Shown: positions 26,866 to 35,543, counted from the stretch's first letter. The stretch: DNA of 64,000 nucleotides from Tissierella creatinini (GCA_005046945.1 SUSS01000005.1:1-64000), one strand, 5' to 3'. The notes: generated by a model not told the origin, from the sequence alone. Program-made: numbers and translations.

Positions 26866-28102
26866 TGAGATAGAGCAAAAACTTATCACGGCACTTCTGA
26901 ACAAATATGAGCGCAGCAGCTTTTTTCGCACGGGTGCAGTACCAACAAAAAGGATTCTGCTGAAGCTGTATGAAAACGGGAAATGCGAGTTCTCGGATTA
27001 CAACATTGAAAATAGTGAGCAGAGAATCCGCGTCAATGAATGTGTACAGGCATTGGCGCAAAAAGGATTCGTCCGTTTTGAATGGATGAAGGGCGAAGAA
27101 AACCATATCATGTCAAAAGTCTGGCTGAATATTGAGGACTTGCAAAATGTCTATTGCTTTGCACATAGGCAGCCGCAAAGTGATTTTCTTTATAACGTTG
27201 AAGCTGAGTTGACGGAGTGTATGGAGTCCATTCGATTGCAATGGATAAAAGACTATTTGAAGGATACCTGTGGGTATATCCGGCAAAATCGAAAACTCCA
27301 TGTATTGGTTCCCGAGAATGTGCAGGATCGGAAATCACTGCTACAAGCATTGCGGTACATAGATGCCAACAAGGACAATGAGCTTCTGAAACGAGTCTTC
27401 TCAGTCCGCTGTTTTGGTGATAGTAAGCATTTTGAACGAGTTGTCGAGACGCGGTTGCTGCGCATTCTGAAAAAGTATTTTGACTACGATGACCAAACAA
27501 CAGATGAACAGCTATTGAATCAAATTGGTATCGTAAAATACCCAGAGCAATTCGAGTTCTGTGGGCCGATTTCCCTTAACTTTCCAGATGGGAAGCATCT
27601 GGACTTCTCAAATCTAAGTGGCGGTAGCACTATTTATGGACAAGACATGGTAGCGGCACAGATTACTCTTTCAAAAGGAGTGCGCTGCATTTTATCCATT
27701 GAAAATAAAGCAAATTATTTTGATTACATCAGTAAGCATCGCAAGCCCGATGAGCTTGTTATCTATCACGGAGGACAATACAGTCCGTCTAAGCAAATAT
27801 TTCTACAAGCCGTTGCACACGCATCTGAACAGTTACCGTGGTATCATTGGGGCGATATTGATTACGGTGGGTTCAGCATGCTTGCAAGACTTCGCCGTGA
27901 AATTAACTCCAGCATACAGCCTTACCGAATGAATAAGCAGGAATTAATCACATTTGCAGCGTTAACAACATCCTTTTCGTCTGAGTATTCGCAAAAATTG
28001 CATGAATTGACGGCAAAGGCTGAGCTGAGAGACTGTTCGGAGTGCCTTACCTATATGCAAGAGCGCTGTATGCGATTAGAACAGGAGGCTCTGCTGGAAT
28101 AA
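26858..28102 (+). CDS. jetD: Wadjet nuclease JetD (topoisomerase VI-like)
   Basis: The start MIDEIEQKLI at 26858 overlaps the jetC stop by 8 bases; an in-frame upstream ATG at 26789 lies deep in jetC and is not preferred. The 414-aa protein has an N-terminal winged helix (EFSDYNIENSEQRIRVNEC, abbreviated) and a Toprim domain: LSIENKANYF with the catalytic Glu and WHWGDIDYGGFSMLARLR with the D-x-D motif. JetD cuts DNA once the JetABC motor stalls on a small circle. The catalytic residues are present, so the cassette looks functional. Confidence 0.9.
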   Translation: MIDEIEQKLITALLNKYERSSFFRTGAVPTKRILLKLYENGKCEFSDYNIENSEQRIRVNECVQALAQKGFVRFEWMKGEENHIMSKVWLNIEDLQNVYCFAHRQPQSDFLYNVEAELTECMESIRLQWIKDYLKDTCGYIRQNRKLHVLVPENVQDRKSLLQALRYIDANKDNELLKRVFSVRCFGDSKHFERVVETRLLRILKKYFDYDDQTTDEQLLNQIGIVKYPEQFEFCGPISLNFPDGKHLDFSNLSGGSTIYGQDMVAAQITLSKGVRCILSIENKANYFDYISKHRKPDELVIYHGGQYSPSKQIFLQAVAHASEQLPWYHWGDIDYGGFSMLARLRREINSSIQPYRMNKQELITFAALTTSFSSEYSQKLHELTAKAELRDCSECLTYMQERCMRLEQEALLE

Positions 28103-28115
28103 TTGCCCAACTGCG

Positions 28116-28150
28116 TCACCGGAGATGACAGGATTTGAACCTATATTATA
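28116..28150 (-). other. tRNA 3'-end-like fragment
   Basis: On the minus strand this reads ATAGG-TTCAAAT-CCTGT, which folds into a T-arm with a 7-base loop, then CATCTCCG like an acceptor 3' strand. No matching 5' GGAGATG strand or other arms occur within 80 bases. Such fragments arise when islands insert at tRNA 3' ends (attachment sites). It marks the far edge of the Wadjet cassette. The rest of 28151-28284 shows nothing recognisable. Confidence 0.35.
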
Positions 28151-28284
28151 TGTTGACCTGTTCCCGAGAACGGAAAATCACATAATCATATACCCGACAT
28201 CAATCTGATGCTATCGTTCCAGACGGTTTGAGAAAATATATCAAGATAAACTTTATAATTTTGCCACACTTTTTAATAGGATCA

Positions 28285-28319
28285 GACAGTGCCTGGGAAG
28301 CCTCCGGTGCGGCTGGGCA
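28285..28319 (+). repeat. Palindromic repeat family A, long form (GTGCCTGGGAAGCCTCCG...)
   Basis: The left arm GTGCCTGGGAAGCCTCCG pairs imperfectly with the right arm GTGCGGCTGGGCA. Matching long forms occur at 45247 (reverse) and 48570. It directly precedes the group II intron fragment. Confidence 0.75.
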
Positions 28320-28860
28320 AGGTCGGGAACAGCCGTCAAGGCTGAGAATCTAATGGAGTGAAAGTCTCCTACCATCAATTGACCGATTCGGATGGTTAGC
28401 ATATCTGGGACATGGAGAGGTAACAAACCATTGGGTGTTCAGATGTAAAAGTCACCGCAGCTCATAATTACACAGAGAATATGAAGTTGGGACAGCCAGG
28501 GTGGCGAGCAAACTTGGAGGCTGGAAGGAATAACGAATAGTGCAGCCACGAAATCCAGCACCTCATGAAGCTGTTTAGAGAGGGAATATTGTGGTCGCTG
28601 ACGCAGTCGACCTTTGCGGAAAGCCGACGTTCTATAGGAAGAAACGGTTAAGTGCACTATAGAAGCCACCGGGGTAAGGGTTCTTGCATCCAAGGAAAGA
28701 TTTTCAGAGATAACGACGGGAAGGTCCTACTTCCAGTTGGGTTGACAGCAACCAACAAAGACTTCTTATATAGGGTACAACCGAAGGTAAGAAGAGGATT
28801 TAGGATTGACGCATGAGGTCGTAGTAGCGAAGAGGAAGAGGTAATGCTCTGTAATTAAAG
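28320..28860 (+). mobile_element. Group II intron 5' fragment (domain I-III region), maturase lost
   Basis: This is non-coding, GC-richer DNA full of short purine-rich stem-loops: GAGTGAAAGTCTCCTACC, GGGACATGGAGAGGTAAC, and near the end TGAGGTCGTAGTAGCGAAG followed by GGAAGAGGTAATGCTCTGTAA. These phrases are typical of the RNA upstream of the intron-encoded reverse transcriptase in Clostridial group II introns. The reverse transcriptase ORF that should follow near 28870 is absent; an Abi-alpha gene is there instead. No convincing domain V was found downstream. Recognition is by pattern memory, not alignment. Confidence 0.6.
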
Positions 28861-28937
28861 GTTCTTGTTTTAAACACAAAATTAACTAAATTTTATGTAA
28901 AGACAAGTAAATATTACGAATTGTGAGGTTTTATAAT

Positions 28938-29738
28938 ATGAATGAATTTGAAAACAACTTATCAAAAGAAGTAGCAAAAGTTACAGCAGAGTCAGCAAAA
29001 AATATAGCTGAAGATATAATTCGGCCATCTTCTATAAGTATTGGGAATAATCTAGGATTAATGGTAGACGGAGTAATGGGATGGTTAGGATGTTGGGGAG
29101 AAAAACAAAAGCTATTACAGAAAAAATATATAGACGAATTTAAACAAGAACTTAACAATAAAATTTCGAATGTTAATAAAGAAAATCTAAAAGAGCCTCC
29201 TATGAATATAGTTGGACCTGCTATAGAATCATCTAAATATTTTTATGAAGAAGAATATTACAGAGATATGTATTCTAGTTTATTAGCTGCAGCATGTGAT
29301 AAAAGTAAAATTGATAATGTACATCCATCATATACCGAAATCATAAAACAAATTTCACCTTTAGATGCAAAAGTATTAAATATGTTTAAATATCATAATA
29401 CATATCCTTTAGCTATACTTCAGATGATAGATCGAAACAATAAAATCACACCGTGTACTCAATATTTGTTCTTTTTCAAAGAATTGGACAAGGAGTTTGA
29501 TTTATTAGAACATATAAAATTAACCGCTTCCCTAGATAATTTAATTAGATTGGGTATTATCATAAAGAATAATAACGTTGTTGAATTAAACCATAATTAT
29601 GATGAATTTAATGAACATTTTCTATACAAGGCCTTTTCAGCAACCAAAGATAGTAGTGAAGATGAAATAAAAACACTTCCTTACAGAATAGAGTTAACGG
29701 AATTTGGTAGAAGGTTTTTCTCCATTTGCATATCATAA
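28938..29738 (+). CDS. Abi-alpha (DUF4393) family protein
   Basis: ATG 28938 has GTGAGG upstream at good spacing. The 266-aa protein has an amphipathic N-terminus (VTAESAKNIAEDIIRPSS), then GNNLGLMVDGVMGWLG, PPMNIVGPAIESSKYFYEEEYYRDMYSSLLAAACD, (given in part), and SPLDAKVLNMF. This is the DUF4393/Abi-alpha family linked to abortive infection. The C-terminal 100 residues look like a winged-helix domain. It lies just after the intron fragment and is flanked by repeats, so it was likely acquired as cargo. Confidence 0.75.
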   Translation: MNEFENNLSKEVAKVTAESAKNIAEDIIRPSSISIGNNLGLMVDGVMGWLGCWGEKQKLLQKKYIDEFKQELNNKISNVNKENLKEPPMNIVGPAIESSKYFYEEEYYRDMYSSLLAAACDKSKIDNVHPSYTEIIKQISPLDAKVLNMFKYHNTYPLAILQMIDRNNKITPCTQYLFFFKELDKEFDLLEHIKLTASLDNLIRLGIIIKNNNVVELNHNYDEFNEHFLYKAFSATKDSSEDEIKTLPYRIELTEFGRRFFSICIS

Positions 29739-29756
29739 ATAAAAATATATGCTATA

Positions 29757-29850
29757 AGGTAAGCGTCTAAGTGCGTCCTGAAGTACCGAGAAATTGGTAC
29801 ATGCTTTAAGGAAGATGAGAGTAGGTCTCTTAGTGCCTGGTGCCTGCGAG
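29757..29850 (+). other. Structured non-coding segment after the Abi-alpha gene
   Basis: Contains a hairpin GTACCGA-GAAA-TTGGTAC with a GNRA loop, and GAGAGTAGGTCTCTTAG. It could be a decayed 3' part of the group II intron, but the AGC triad and bulge expected of domain V are not visible. Identity unresolved. Confidence 0.3.
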
Positions 29851-29874
29851 GGGACAGTGCCTGGGAAGCCTCCG
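29833..29874 (+). repeat. Palindromic repeat family A, two adjacent partial copies
   Basis: GTGCCTGGTGCC is followed by GACAGTGCCTGGGAAGCCTCCG, which is identical to the left arm at 28285. The right arm is missing. Confidence 0.7.
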
Positions 29875-30221
29875 AAAAACAGGCTTTTAAATTTATGCCC
29901 TCTCAAAAATTATCACTTATTAACTAGAAATTATTCAGTTTTAGTGAATTTTTCTGCTAATAGCCTCAATTAACCTAATTATTTAACCCTTAGAGCTCAT
30001 ATCACGAGCTCTTTCTTAATATTTGGCACAGTTGTGCTAGGATGACATAATAAGTTTACCATCCTAACTATCTTACATGCCATATTTGCTAAAATAATGT
30101 GTATCTTTGCCCTATGTAATCGTACATATCTGTTGATTGTCAACTGAAAATTGGGTTCTTTCCAAAGTTAGTTGATAAGCTGATGATTGAGTATTTCGTT
30201 TTAATAATGCCACCTTCACGG
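29875..30221. other. Gene-free stretch, probable IS debris
   Basis: No ORF of note. The minus strand gives a short conserved-looking frame near 30040-30150 (RYVRLHRAKIHIILANMACK) that may be a transposase C-terminal relic, but I cannot assign a family. A GAGCTC-centred hairpin lies near 29992-30013. Confidence 0.35.
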
Positions 30222-30393
30222 TAAAATAGGTCCACCCTATCGGTAATTTAGGTCCACCTTCACGTTCAACTATACCATCCATATTATTAGATCTATAATA
30301 GTATTATGTACAAGCTTTAGTACAAATACATTTATGGAGGTTGGTAGTATGGTTGATTATCGAGAAATCATTAGACTTAACAGCTTAGACTAA
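30222..30393 (+). mobile_element. IS21-family left-end relic with istA start
   Basis: Two tandem terminal repeats (TAGGTCCACC twice, with CCACCTTCACG flanks) are the multiple-terminal-repeat design of IS21. They are followed by ATGGTTGATTATCGAGAAAT, encoding MVDYREIIRLNSLD and then a stop. This is the typical N-terminus of IstA. Everything downstream is deleted. Confidence 0.75.
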
Positions 30394-30401
30394 AAAGCAG
30401 A

Positions 30402-30475
30402 TAGTGCCTGGCACCTAAGTTAATAAGTTATTGAATATTCGAACATTCATATACAATTCTCATATTCGAGTTTGG
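30402..30475 (+). repeat. Palindromic repeat family A, standard form with tail
   Basis: AGTGCCTGGCACCTAAGTTA followed by ATAAGTTATTGAATATTC and CATTCATATACAATTC. This is the most complete example of the standard form and its AT-rich tail. Confidence 0.8.
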
Positions 30476-30486
30476 GTACACTAAAT

Positions 30487-30548
30487 ATGAAATAGACCTA
30501 AAGCCTGAGGAAATATGGCTTAGATTAATAAAATATTCGATTAATGAG
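30487..30548 (+). pseudogene. Short duplicate of the SF1 helicase gene
   Basis: About 60 bases reading EIDLKPEEIWLRLIKYSIN nearly match bases 19037-19096 of the helicase-nuclease gene (EIDLKPEDIRLRLIKYSMN). This is debris from a second copy or homologue of that gene, now wedged between repeats. Confidence 0.7.
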
Positions 30549-30749
30549 TATTGCCTCCGCATTAGACCATCAGTGTCTACTTTAAGACCACTAGTTGCTT
30601 CAAAACAGACCAACAAATGCAATTAATAGACCATTTATTCAAGACCTCCTATATAATTAAGGTGCATGCTAAGTGCATGACTAAATTATATAGGAGGTTT
30701 TTATGATTCAATATCGCAGAATACTTGAGTTACATTTCAAGGAAACTTG
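30549..30749 (+). mobile_element. Second IS21-family left-end relic
   Basis: Four spaced copies of A-GACCA-type terminal repeats (30560-30635) precede a palindrome CCTCCTATATAATT/AATTATATAGGAGG and ATG 30702. The latter encodes MIQYRRILELHFKET and a stop, an IstA N-terminus of a different IS21 subgroup. The remainder is lost. Confidence 0.65.
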
Positions 30750-30777
30750 AAATAGACCTGATCTTACTATTAAAATA

Positions 30778-30818
30778 TCTAAGCCTAAAAATCAAAAAAG
30801 ATTAGGCTCATTTTTTTC
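30778..30818 (+). terminator. Intrinsic terminator
   Basis: AGCCTAAAAATC pairs with GATTAGGCT and is followed by CATTTTTTT. It lies upstream of the DUF1232 gene. A similar hairpin precedes the second DUF1232 copy at 35506. Confidence 0.7.
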
Positions 30819-30918
30819 TCGAAATTATTTTCAATCTCGAGAAAATTAAGAAGGAATTACCAAATTTATGTAGAATAATAGTAATATTAGTTATTATATA
30901 GAAATGGAGGGAATTATA

Positions 30919-31359
30919 ATGGGTTCAAGAAATAAAGTTAGCAATAATGATGTATCGAAGAAGCTAGAAAAGAATAAGGACAAGATAAAAGAACGATTTA
31001 AAATGACAAAAAAAGAAGCAGAAGAGATTCTTAAGGATAGGGAGAAAACTGAAGAAAAATTAAATGAAGTTAGAAATAAGATAGATAAACTTGGAGATGG
31101 GCCTATTAAAAATATAATTGATGATTTGTTTTTATTTATTAGTATAGTAAAAGCTTGGATCAAGGGGGAATATAGAGAAATACCTATAGGTACAATTATT
31201 GCAATTTTCGGAGCATTAATTTATTTTGTATCTCCAGTAGATGTAATACCTGATTTTATTCCAGGTATAGGCTATATAGATGATGTTTTTATTATTTCTC
31301 TAGTAGTTAAACAAGCACATAGTGACTTACAAAGATATAAGGCCTGGATGGAAAAGTAA
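30919..31359 (+). CDS. DUF1232 (YkvA family) membrane protein, copy 1
   Basis: ATG 30919 follows GGAGGG. The 146-aa protein has a Lys/Glu-rich coiled N-terminal half, then the DUF1232 core: two hydrophobic segments joined by FVSPVDVIPDFIPGIGYIDDV. Its function is unknown; members are small membrane proteins. It is nearly identical to the gene at 35646 (same length, scattered substitutions), and upstream sequence including the ribosome site is also shared. A recent segmental duplication is likely. Confidence 0.8.
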   Translation: MGSRNKVSNNDVSKKLEKNKDKIKERFKMTKKEAEEILKDREKTEEKLNEVRNKIDKLGDGPIKNIIDDLFLFISIVKAWIKGEYREIPIGTIIAIFGALIYFVSPVDVIPDFIPGIGYIDDVFIISLVVKQAHSDLQRYKAWMEK

Positions 31360-31489
31360 AATATTAAACTTTATAGAATCTATTGGTGTAAACAAGAATT
31401 TAAGAACCATTACAATAGTTTAAAGCAACCTATAACAACAAGACAAGTAGGAACCACATGCAAAGATTAAAAGAGTAGTGCTATGAGTT

Positions 31490-31710
31490 ATATTAAGTGT
31501 TTTTATTTCACATTCTATCTCCTATGGAGAAAGTTCAGTTCATAATAACAACAAAGCTGAGGTGTTAAACAGTTTGGGACTATTTAAGGGCACGTATATG
31601 GGTATGAGCTTGAAAAGGCTTATACTAGAGCAGAATCTGCTGCAATGATAGTAAGACTATTAGGTCAAGAAAAAAACGCCTTATGTTTAATGGTTCGTCA
31701 CCTAAGTTAG
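31490..31710 (+). pseudogene. S-layer homology (SLH) domain relic
   Basis: One frame gives NNNKAEVLNSLGLFKGTY and, after a one-base shift near 31600, YELEKAYTRAESAAMIVRLLG. L-N-x-L-G-L-F-K-G-x plus TRAESA-x-M-I-V-R-L-L-G is the SLH pattern that anchors proteins to the cell wall. A hydrophobic stretch just upstream (VFLFHILSPMEKV-like, unclear) may be part of a signal peptide. The frame is broken and the rest is missing. The remainder of 31360-31890 shows no gene. Confidence 0.7.
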
Positions 31711-31893
31711 GCATATTTTATTATAGAATGAATTAATTAATCCATATTAATAAATATATTTACTGATTCATTGAACCAGGCTGTTAGAGCTTTTTTTATA
31801 AAGTTTTCAATAACTTTTGAAAACTAGCAGCTACTGATTAAGTACTCTTTTGTAGTGGTTTAAATCAAATAACATTTAAAGGAGAAGATAAAA

Positions 31894-32613
31894 ATGAATG
31901 AAGTAGTTGATAAAACTCAAAAAATAGCACATCTAAAAAATATGCTAAAAAGATGGGTAATCATAATTGTTGTAGTGATAGTGATAGCATTTATTTATTA
32001 TAAAGCATATAGCAATGCAGAAGCAAAATTTCAAGCAGAAATTCAAAAACTATCGGCAGAAGTTGAAAAACTATCCAACCCTATTGCTACATATGAGCAA
32101 GCATCAAAAGAAGTTATTTTAGGAATAATAGATACAAAGATGGAATCGATGAGAGAGCTGGCAACAATGGAGTATTTATATACAAATTCGGGGAAGTATT
32201 CAAATCCGAAACAACTATTTGGTAAGGACCTTCCGTTTACAACAAAATCATTTATTGCAAAATGGGAAGGAACTATTAAAGCCGGTATTAATATAGAAAA
32301 AATTACAAGTGATATTAATGAAAATAATAATATTATTACAATATATTTACCAAAAGCAGAAATCTTTTCGCATGAAGTACATGAAGAAAGTTTTGAAACA
32401 TTAGATGAAAAAAATGGTTTATTTAATAAAATTGAAGTTGATGATATTCGAGAATTTGATTATGAAAGTAAAGTTGCTATGGAAAAGAGAGCTTTGGAAA
32501 ATGGAATTTTAGAAAAAGCAGAAGAAAGTGCAAAGGCGATTATTCAAGGACTTTTGTTTATGAGTCCAGAAATCAGAGAATTATATACGATACAATTTAA
32601 ACCAGTAGAATAA
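31894..32613 (+). CDS. DUF4230 membrane-anchored protein
   Basis: Preceded by AAAGGAGAAG. The 239-aa protein has a cytoplasmic N-terminus, one transmembrane helix (residues about 22-40, WVIIIVVVIVIAFIYY), a coiled coil (AEAKFQAEIQKLSAEVEKLS), then a beta-rich DUF4230 domain with ELATMEYLYT and TIKAGINIEKI. The family is of unknown function and is anchored at the membrane with the bulk outside. It stands alone between relics. Confidence 0.75.
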   Translation: MNEVVDKTQKIAHLKNMLKRWVIIIVVVIVIAFIYYKAYSNAEAKFQAEIQKLSAEVEKLSNPIATYEQASKEVILGIIDTKMESMRELATMEYLYTNSGKYSNPKQLFGKDLPFTTKSFIAKWEGTIKAGINIEKITSDINENNNIITIYLPKAEIFSHEVHEESFETLDEKNGLFNKIEVDDIREFDYESKVAMEKRALENGILEKAEESAKAIIQGLLFMSPEIRELYTIQFKPVE

Positions 32614-32631
32614 AAAGAGAAAGGAGTCACG

Positions 32632-32660
32632 AGAGTGCCTTGCACCTATGTTAATAGTTA
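32632..32660 (+). repeat. Palindromic repeat family A, variant
   Basis: AGTGCCTTGCACCTATGTTA: one substitution in the palindrome. It abuts the left end of the IS element at 32670. Confidence 0.65.
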
Positions 32661-32669
32661 ATAACTCTA

Positions 32670-33887
32670 GTTATGCAAATTCCAGAATCAAATTACCATT
32701 AAAGTATAATAATTGTTCTGATTCATAATTATCCCAGCAATAAAGCATATAATTATCCTGTTTAGCCTTATCTAATTTTTAAATTTAAGCAGGCAATCGC
32801 AGAGAATAATATATACTTTGTAAAGGTACATTTTGTTTAGCCTTATAATAAATATATTTTATAAACTTCTTGGCTGTTACTTTCTTATGATAGGTGATTG
32901 TTTCCCCAATTGTTTTAAGGGGTAACTCCGATTCGGAAACTCGGAAAATCTCTAAGAAGGCATACGCCAAGAAACAAATTAGAAAGTATCTTTCAATGGA
33001 TAAGCGGCTTCTGAAATGATACTTGTAAAAACCAAGATTTTCTTTAAAGTATTGGTAACTGGTTTCAATAGTCCATCTTACCGAATAGTATTTTATAATT
33101 GTTTCATTATCAAGCTCGACATCAGTGCTAAGAATGAATACAGGTTTTTCAAATCCATCCTTTTTAACTTCAAATGAGATTAAAAGTACTTTGTTATTAG
33201 ATTTAGCAATTGTTCCTTGATACTGATATATTTTGTATTCTTTGCCTTTGACGGTAACGGAGTCTAAGGTTTTAGGATCAAGTTCTTTAGCAAATTCTGA
33301 TATCTTAACTTTATTACCATTAGGATAGAAGTTACGATTGGATCTCATTCCACCAATTAAATGATATTTTTATGATAAGGCTTGATCTATTAAAGAACCA
33401 CTAGTATACCAACTATCCATGAGAATATATACTTTTTTTAGATTAGATGGTTTATCAAAATCTTGTATAAATTCTTTAGGGATATCTGTTTTACTTTGGA
33501 AATGCATCCCTAATTCTTTGCATCTTTCTTCTCTATAGTATGGCTTAAATTTCAATGGGATAGAGTAAGACCCTGCCACAAGGTTTGCCGTTATAACACT
33601 CAGAAATATTTTCTGCAATCCTTGAAATAGATACCTTTCCATTAATATTAATATTGCCTTCTATTATTGTAGCAAGATGATTAAATTGTGGTTTGCTCAA
33701 TCCATAATTTACACTTTCTAAGAAATTGATTAATTCTTCATTGTGATTTACAATAGTAGTGGGCATAATCTTACCCTCCTTTTGGTAAATGTTTTTTAGG
33801 GATAATTAACAAATACCCCAGGAGTTTAGATTATGCCATATTCATTTTCTGGAAATTTTACCAATTAAACTTTTATTATTGCATAAC
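32670..33887 (-). mobile_element. Inactivated IS4-like insertion sequence, about 1.2 kb
   Basis: The candidate ends carry GTTATGCAA at 32670-32678 and its reverse complement TTGCATAAC at 33879-33887. Between them is a single minus-strand transposase broken by a stop and a frameshift. The outer 146 bases of the right end (33742-33887) occur again at 40296-40441. Confidence 0.65.
32785..33766 (-). pseudogene. IS4-like DDE transposase, broken
   Basis: Three consecutive pieces make one protein: MPTTIVNHNEELINFLESVN (33766 start, GGAGGGTAAG upstream), then SVITANLVAGSYSIPLKF with VYILMDSWYTS containing a catalytic Asp, then YSVRWTIETSYQYFKENLGF with the catalytic Glu in the Y-(2)-R-(3)-E pattern of IS4-type enzymes. 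A frameshift near 33600 and a stop near 33360 inactivate it. Confidence 0.75.
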
Positions 33888-33943
33888 AGGAATTATTAAC
33901 TTAAAAAAACTATATAAATAGCATTCGTAGAGGTGATCTTAGT

Positions 33944-34162
33944 GTGGGTTTGATAAATGATTTGATGACCTGCTTAGAAAATCTTAGAAAACACAAAGAT
34001 TATGAGAAAATAAGTATACGACTTTCAACTGAGGATTTAGATGTTCTTGTAAATCGAATTTTCGAGTATACAGAAGAATTGGCGAAAGACAATTCTATCG
34101 AGCTAACGGAAGATGAACTTAATGTGCAAATATCAGATGGGACAATTCTTAATTTGCAATGA
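33944..34162 (+). CDS. Unknown 72-aa protein next to a nuclease-like gene
   Basis: GTG start with AGAGGTG upstream. It is acidic and helical (LMTCLENLRKHKDYEKISIR, DVLVNRIFEYTEELAKD), with no membrane segment and no recognised family. It lies 115 bases upstream of the PD-(D/E)XK candidate on the same strand and could be a partner or immunity protein, which is only inference. Confidence 0.5.
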   Translation: MGLINDLMTCLENLRKHKDYEKISIRLSTEDLDVLVNRIFEYTEELAKDNSIELTEDELNVQISDGTILNLQ

Positions 34163-34277
34163 TATCTCAAAGCTCAGAAGAGAATATTTGAAACAGCAGC
34201 ATAGGTAAAAAGTCAATTTCTATTCTTAGAATGTTTAATAAAATTGGGCATTAAATTCAAATAATGGAGGGTTAAAG

Positions 34278-35336
34278 ATGAGCTCATTATTAGCACATTT
34301 ATATACAAGAATTAAAGGCTCACCTGAAGATGTGGCGACTTTAAGTCTATGTTACATTCTTGAAAATTCTGAATCTGCAAGACATGCCTTCACTAACTAT
34401 ATATCAAATACTCTTGGAATAACTAATTTCCCTAAGACTCATTTTAAAACCCAAGTTGTTGGTAGCAATAAAGAAAGGCCTGATTTAGCTGGGTATGATG
34501 AAGATAATAATGAATTAATCTTATGTGAAGCTAAGTTTTGGGCAGGGCTTACTGATAATCAACCATTGGGATATATAGATAGATTAAGAGATAATGGAGT
34601 TGCTGCTTCAAAAGTTCTTATATTCATTTGTCCTAATGCAAGAATTATAAGCTTATGGGATGAATTGTTAAGGATTTGTGGTATTGATAACTTATTTGAG
34701 AAGAAAGAATCAGAAAGGTATGTTACTACAATTGCTGGTGTGCATATGGCAATAGTATCATGGAGATCTATTACCGATTTGCTAATGCAAGTATTATCTT
34801 CTCAGCATTCTACATTAGTTAGTGATTTGATCCAACTACAAGGATTATGTGAAGAAATGGATGAACAGGCATTTTTACCTTTTAAGCCTGAAGATTTTGG
34901 TTTAGATAAAGCTAAGAGGTTTTTGAGCTATTATAATATTGTTGATAAAGTTGCAGATATATTAAAAAGTAAGATGAGTGCATCATCAAAGGGATTGAAA
35001 GCTACACCTCAATATGCTGGTTATTGTAGATATTTATCTTATGGGAACTATGGTATATCAGTACAGTTTAGCTGTATAAATTGGATTGGTTTAGCAGAGA
35101 CGCCATTTTGGATTACTATAAAAGAAATTATTAAAGACAATCATTGGACCTATGCTAAAGAAGCACACGAAAAATTGATGAGCTCAGGGAATGGTATGAA
35201 GAAAAAGATTTATTTTAATGATGCTAATAAAGAAATAATAATTCCATTGTATACATCGCCATATAAAGTTGAAGATGATGTAATAAGGGAATTGTATGAT
35301 GAGATATTGTCTATTTTTGAGCTATTAAAAGAATGA
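34278..35336 (+). CDS. PD-(D/E)XK nuclease-superfamily candidate
   Basis: A 352-aa protein with GGAGG before the ATG. RPDLAGYDEDNNELILCEAKFW at residues 67-88 (in part) has the layout of a PD-(D/E)XK active site: Asp69, about 15 residues, then Glu84-x-Lys86 on a strand. The upstream FKTQVVGSNKE also fits. The C-terminal part has conserved-looking aromatic residues (YCRYLSYGNYGISVQF) and may recognise DNA or another ligand. It resembles uncharacterised nucleases in phage-defence islands. No methyltransferase accompanies it. Confidence 0.65.
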   Translation: MSSLLAHLYTRIKGSPEDVATLSLCYILENSESARHAFTNYISNTLGITNFPKTHFKTQVVGSNKERPDLAGYDEDNNELILCEAKFWAGLTDNQPLGYIDRLRDNGVAASKVLIFICPNARIISLWDELLRICGIDNLFEKKESERYVTTIAGVHMAIVSWRSITDLLMQVLSSQHSTLVSDLIQLQGLCEEMDEQAFLPFKPEDFGLDKAKRFLSYYNIVDKVADILKSKMSASSKGLKATPQYAGYCRYLSYGNYGISVQFSCINWIGLAETPFWITIKEIIKDNHWTYAKEAHEKLMSSGNGMKKKIYFNDANKEIIIPLYTSPYKVEDDVIRELYDEILSIFELLKE

Positions 35337-35505
35337 GATATTAATAGGGGTTAATCCATAATAATAGAAAATCCTGAGGTTAGATGTATTTAAATTAAAA
35401 TAAAGTAGTAGGTGATTATGTTAGCCAACTGACCTAATTTTAAATTGCCATAAACCTAAAGGTAAGACTGTTTTCAAACGTTAAAAAAAAGAATATAATA
35501 ATTTA

Positions 35506-35543
35506 CAAGCCAAAGATTCAAATAATCTTTGGCTTATTTTATA
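35506..35543 (+). terminator. Intrinsic terminator
   Basis: AAGCCAAAGATT pairs with AATCTTTGGCTT and is followed by ATTTTAT. The surrounding 35340-35640 has no gene. Confidence 0.7.

Noticed and set aside
28439-28693. 84-aa ORF inside the intron fragment
   Set aside because: It is antisense to the RNA-like region and has no features of a gene.
29757-29850. Resemblance to rRNA pieces (TCTAAGTGCG, AGATGAGA, GAGTAGGTC)
   Set aside because: Only short matches in a different arrangement from 23S or 5S rRNA; likely chance.
29757-29850. Group II intron domain V
   Set aside because: There is a GNRA-loop hairpin, but the catalytic triad and bulge are not visible.
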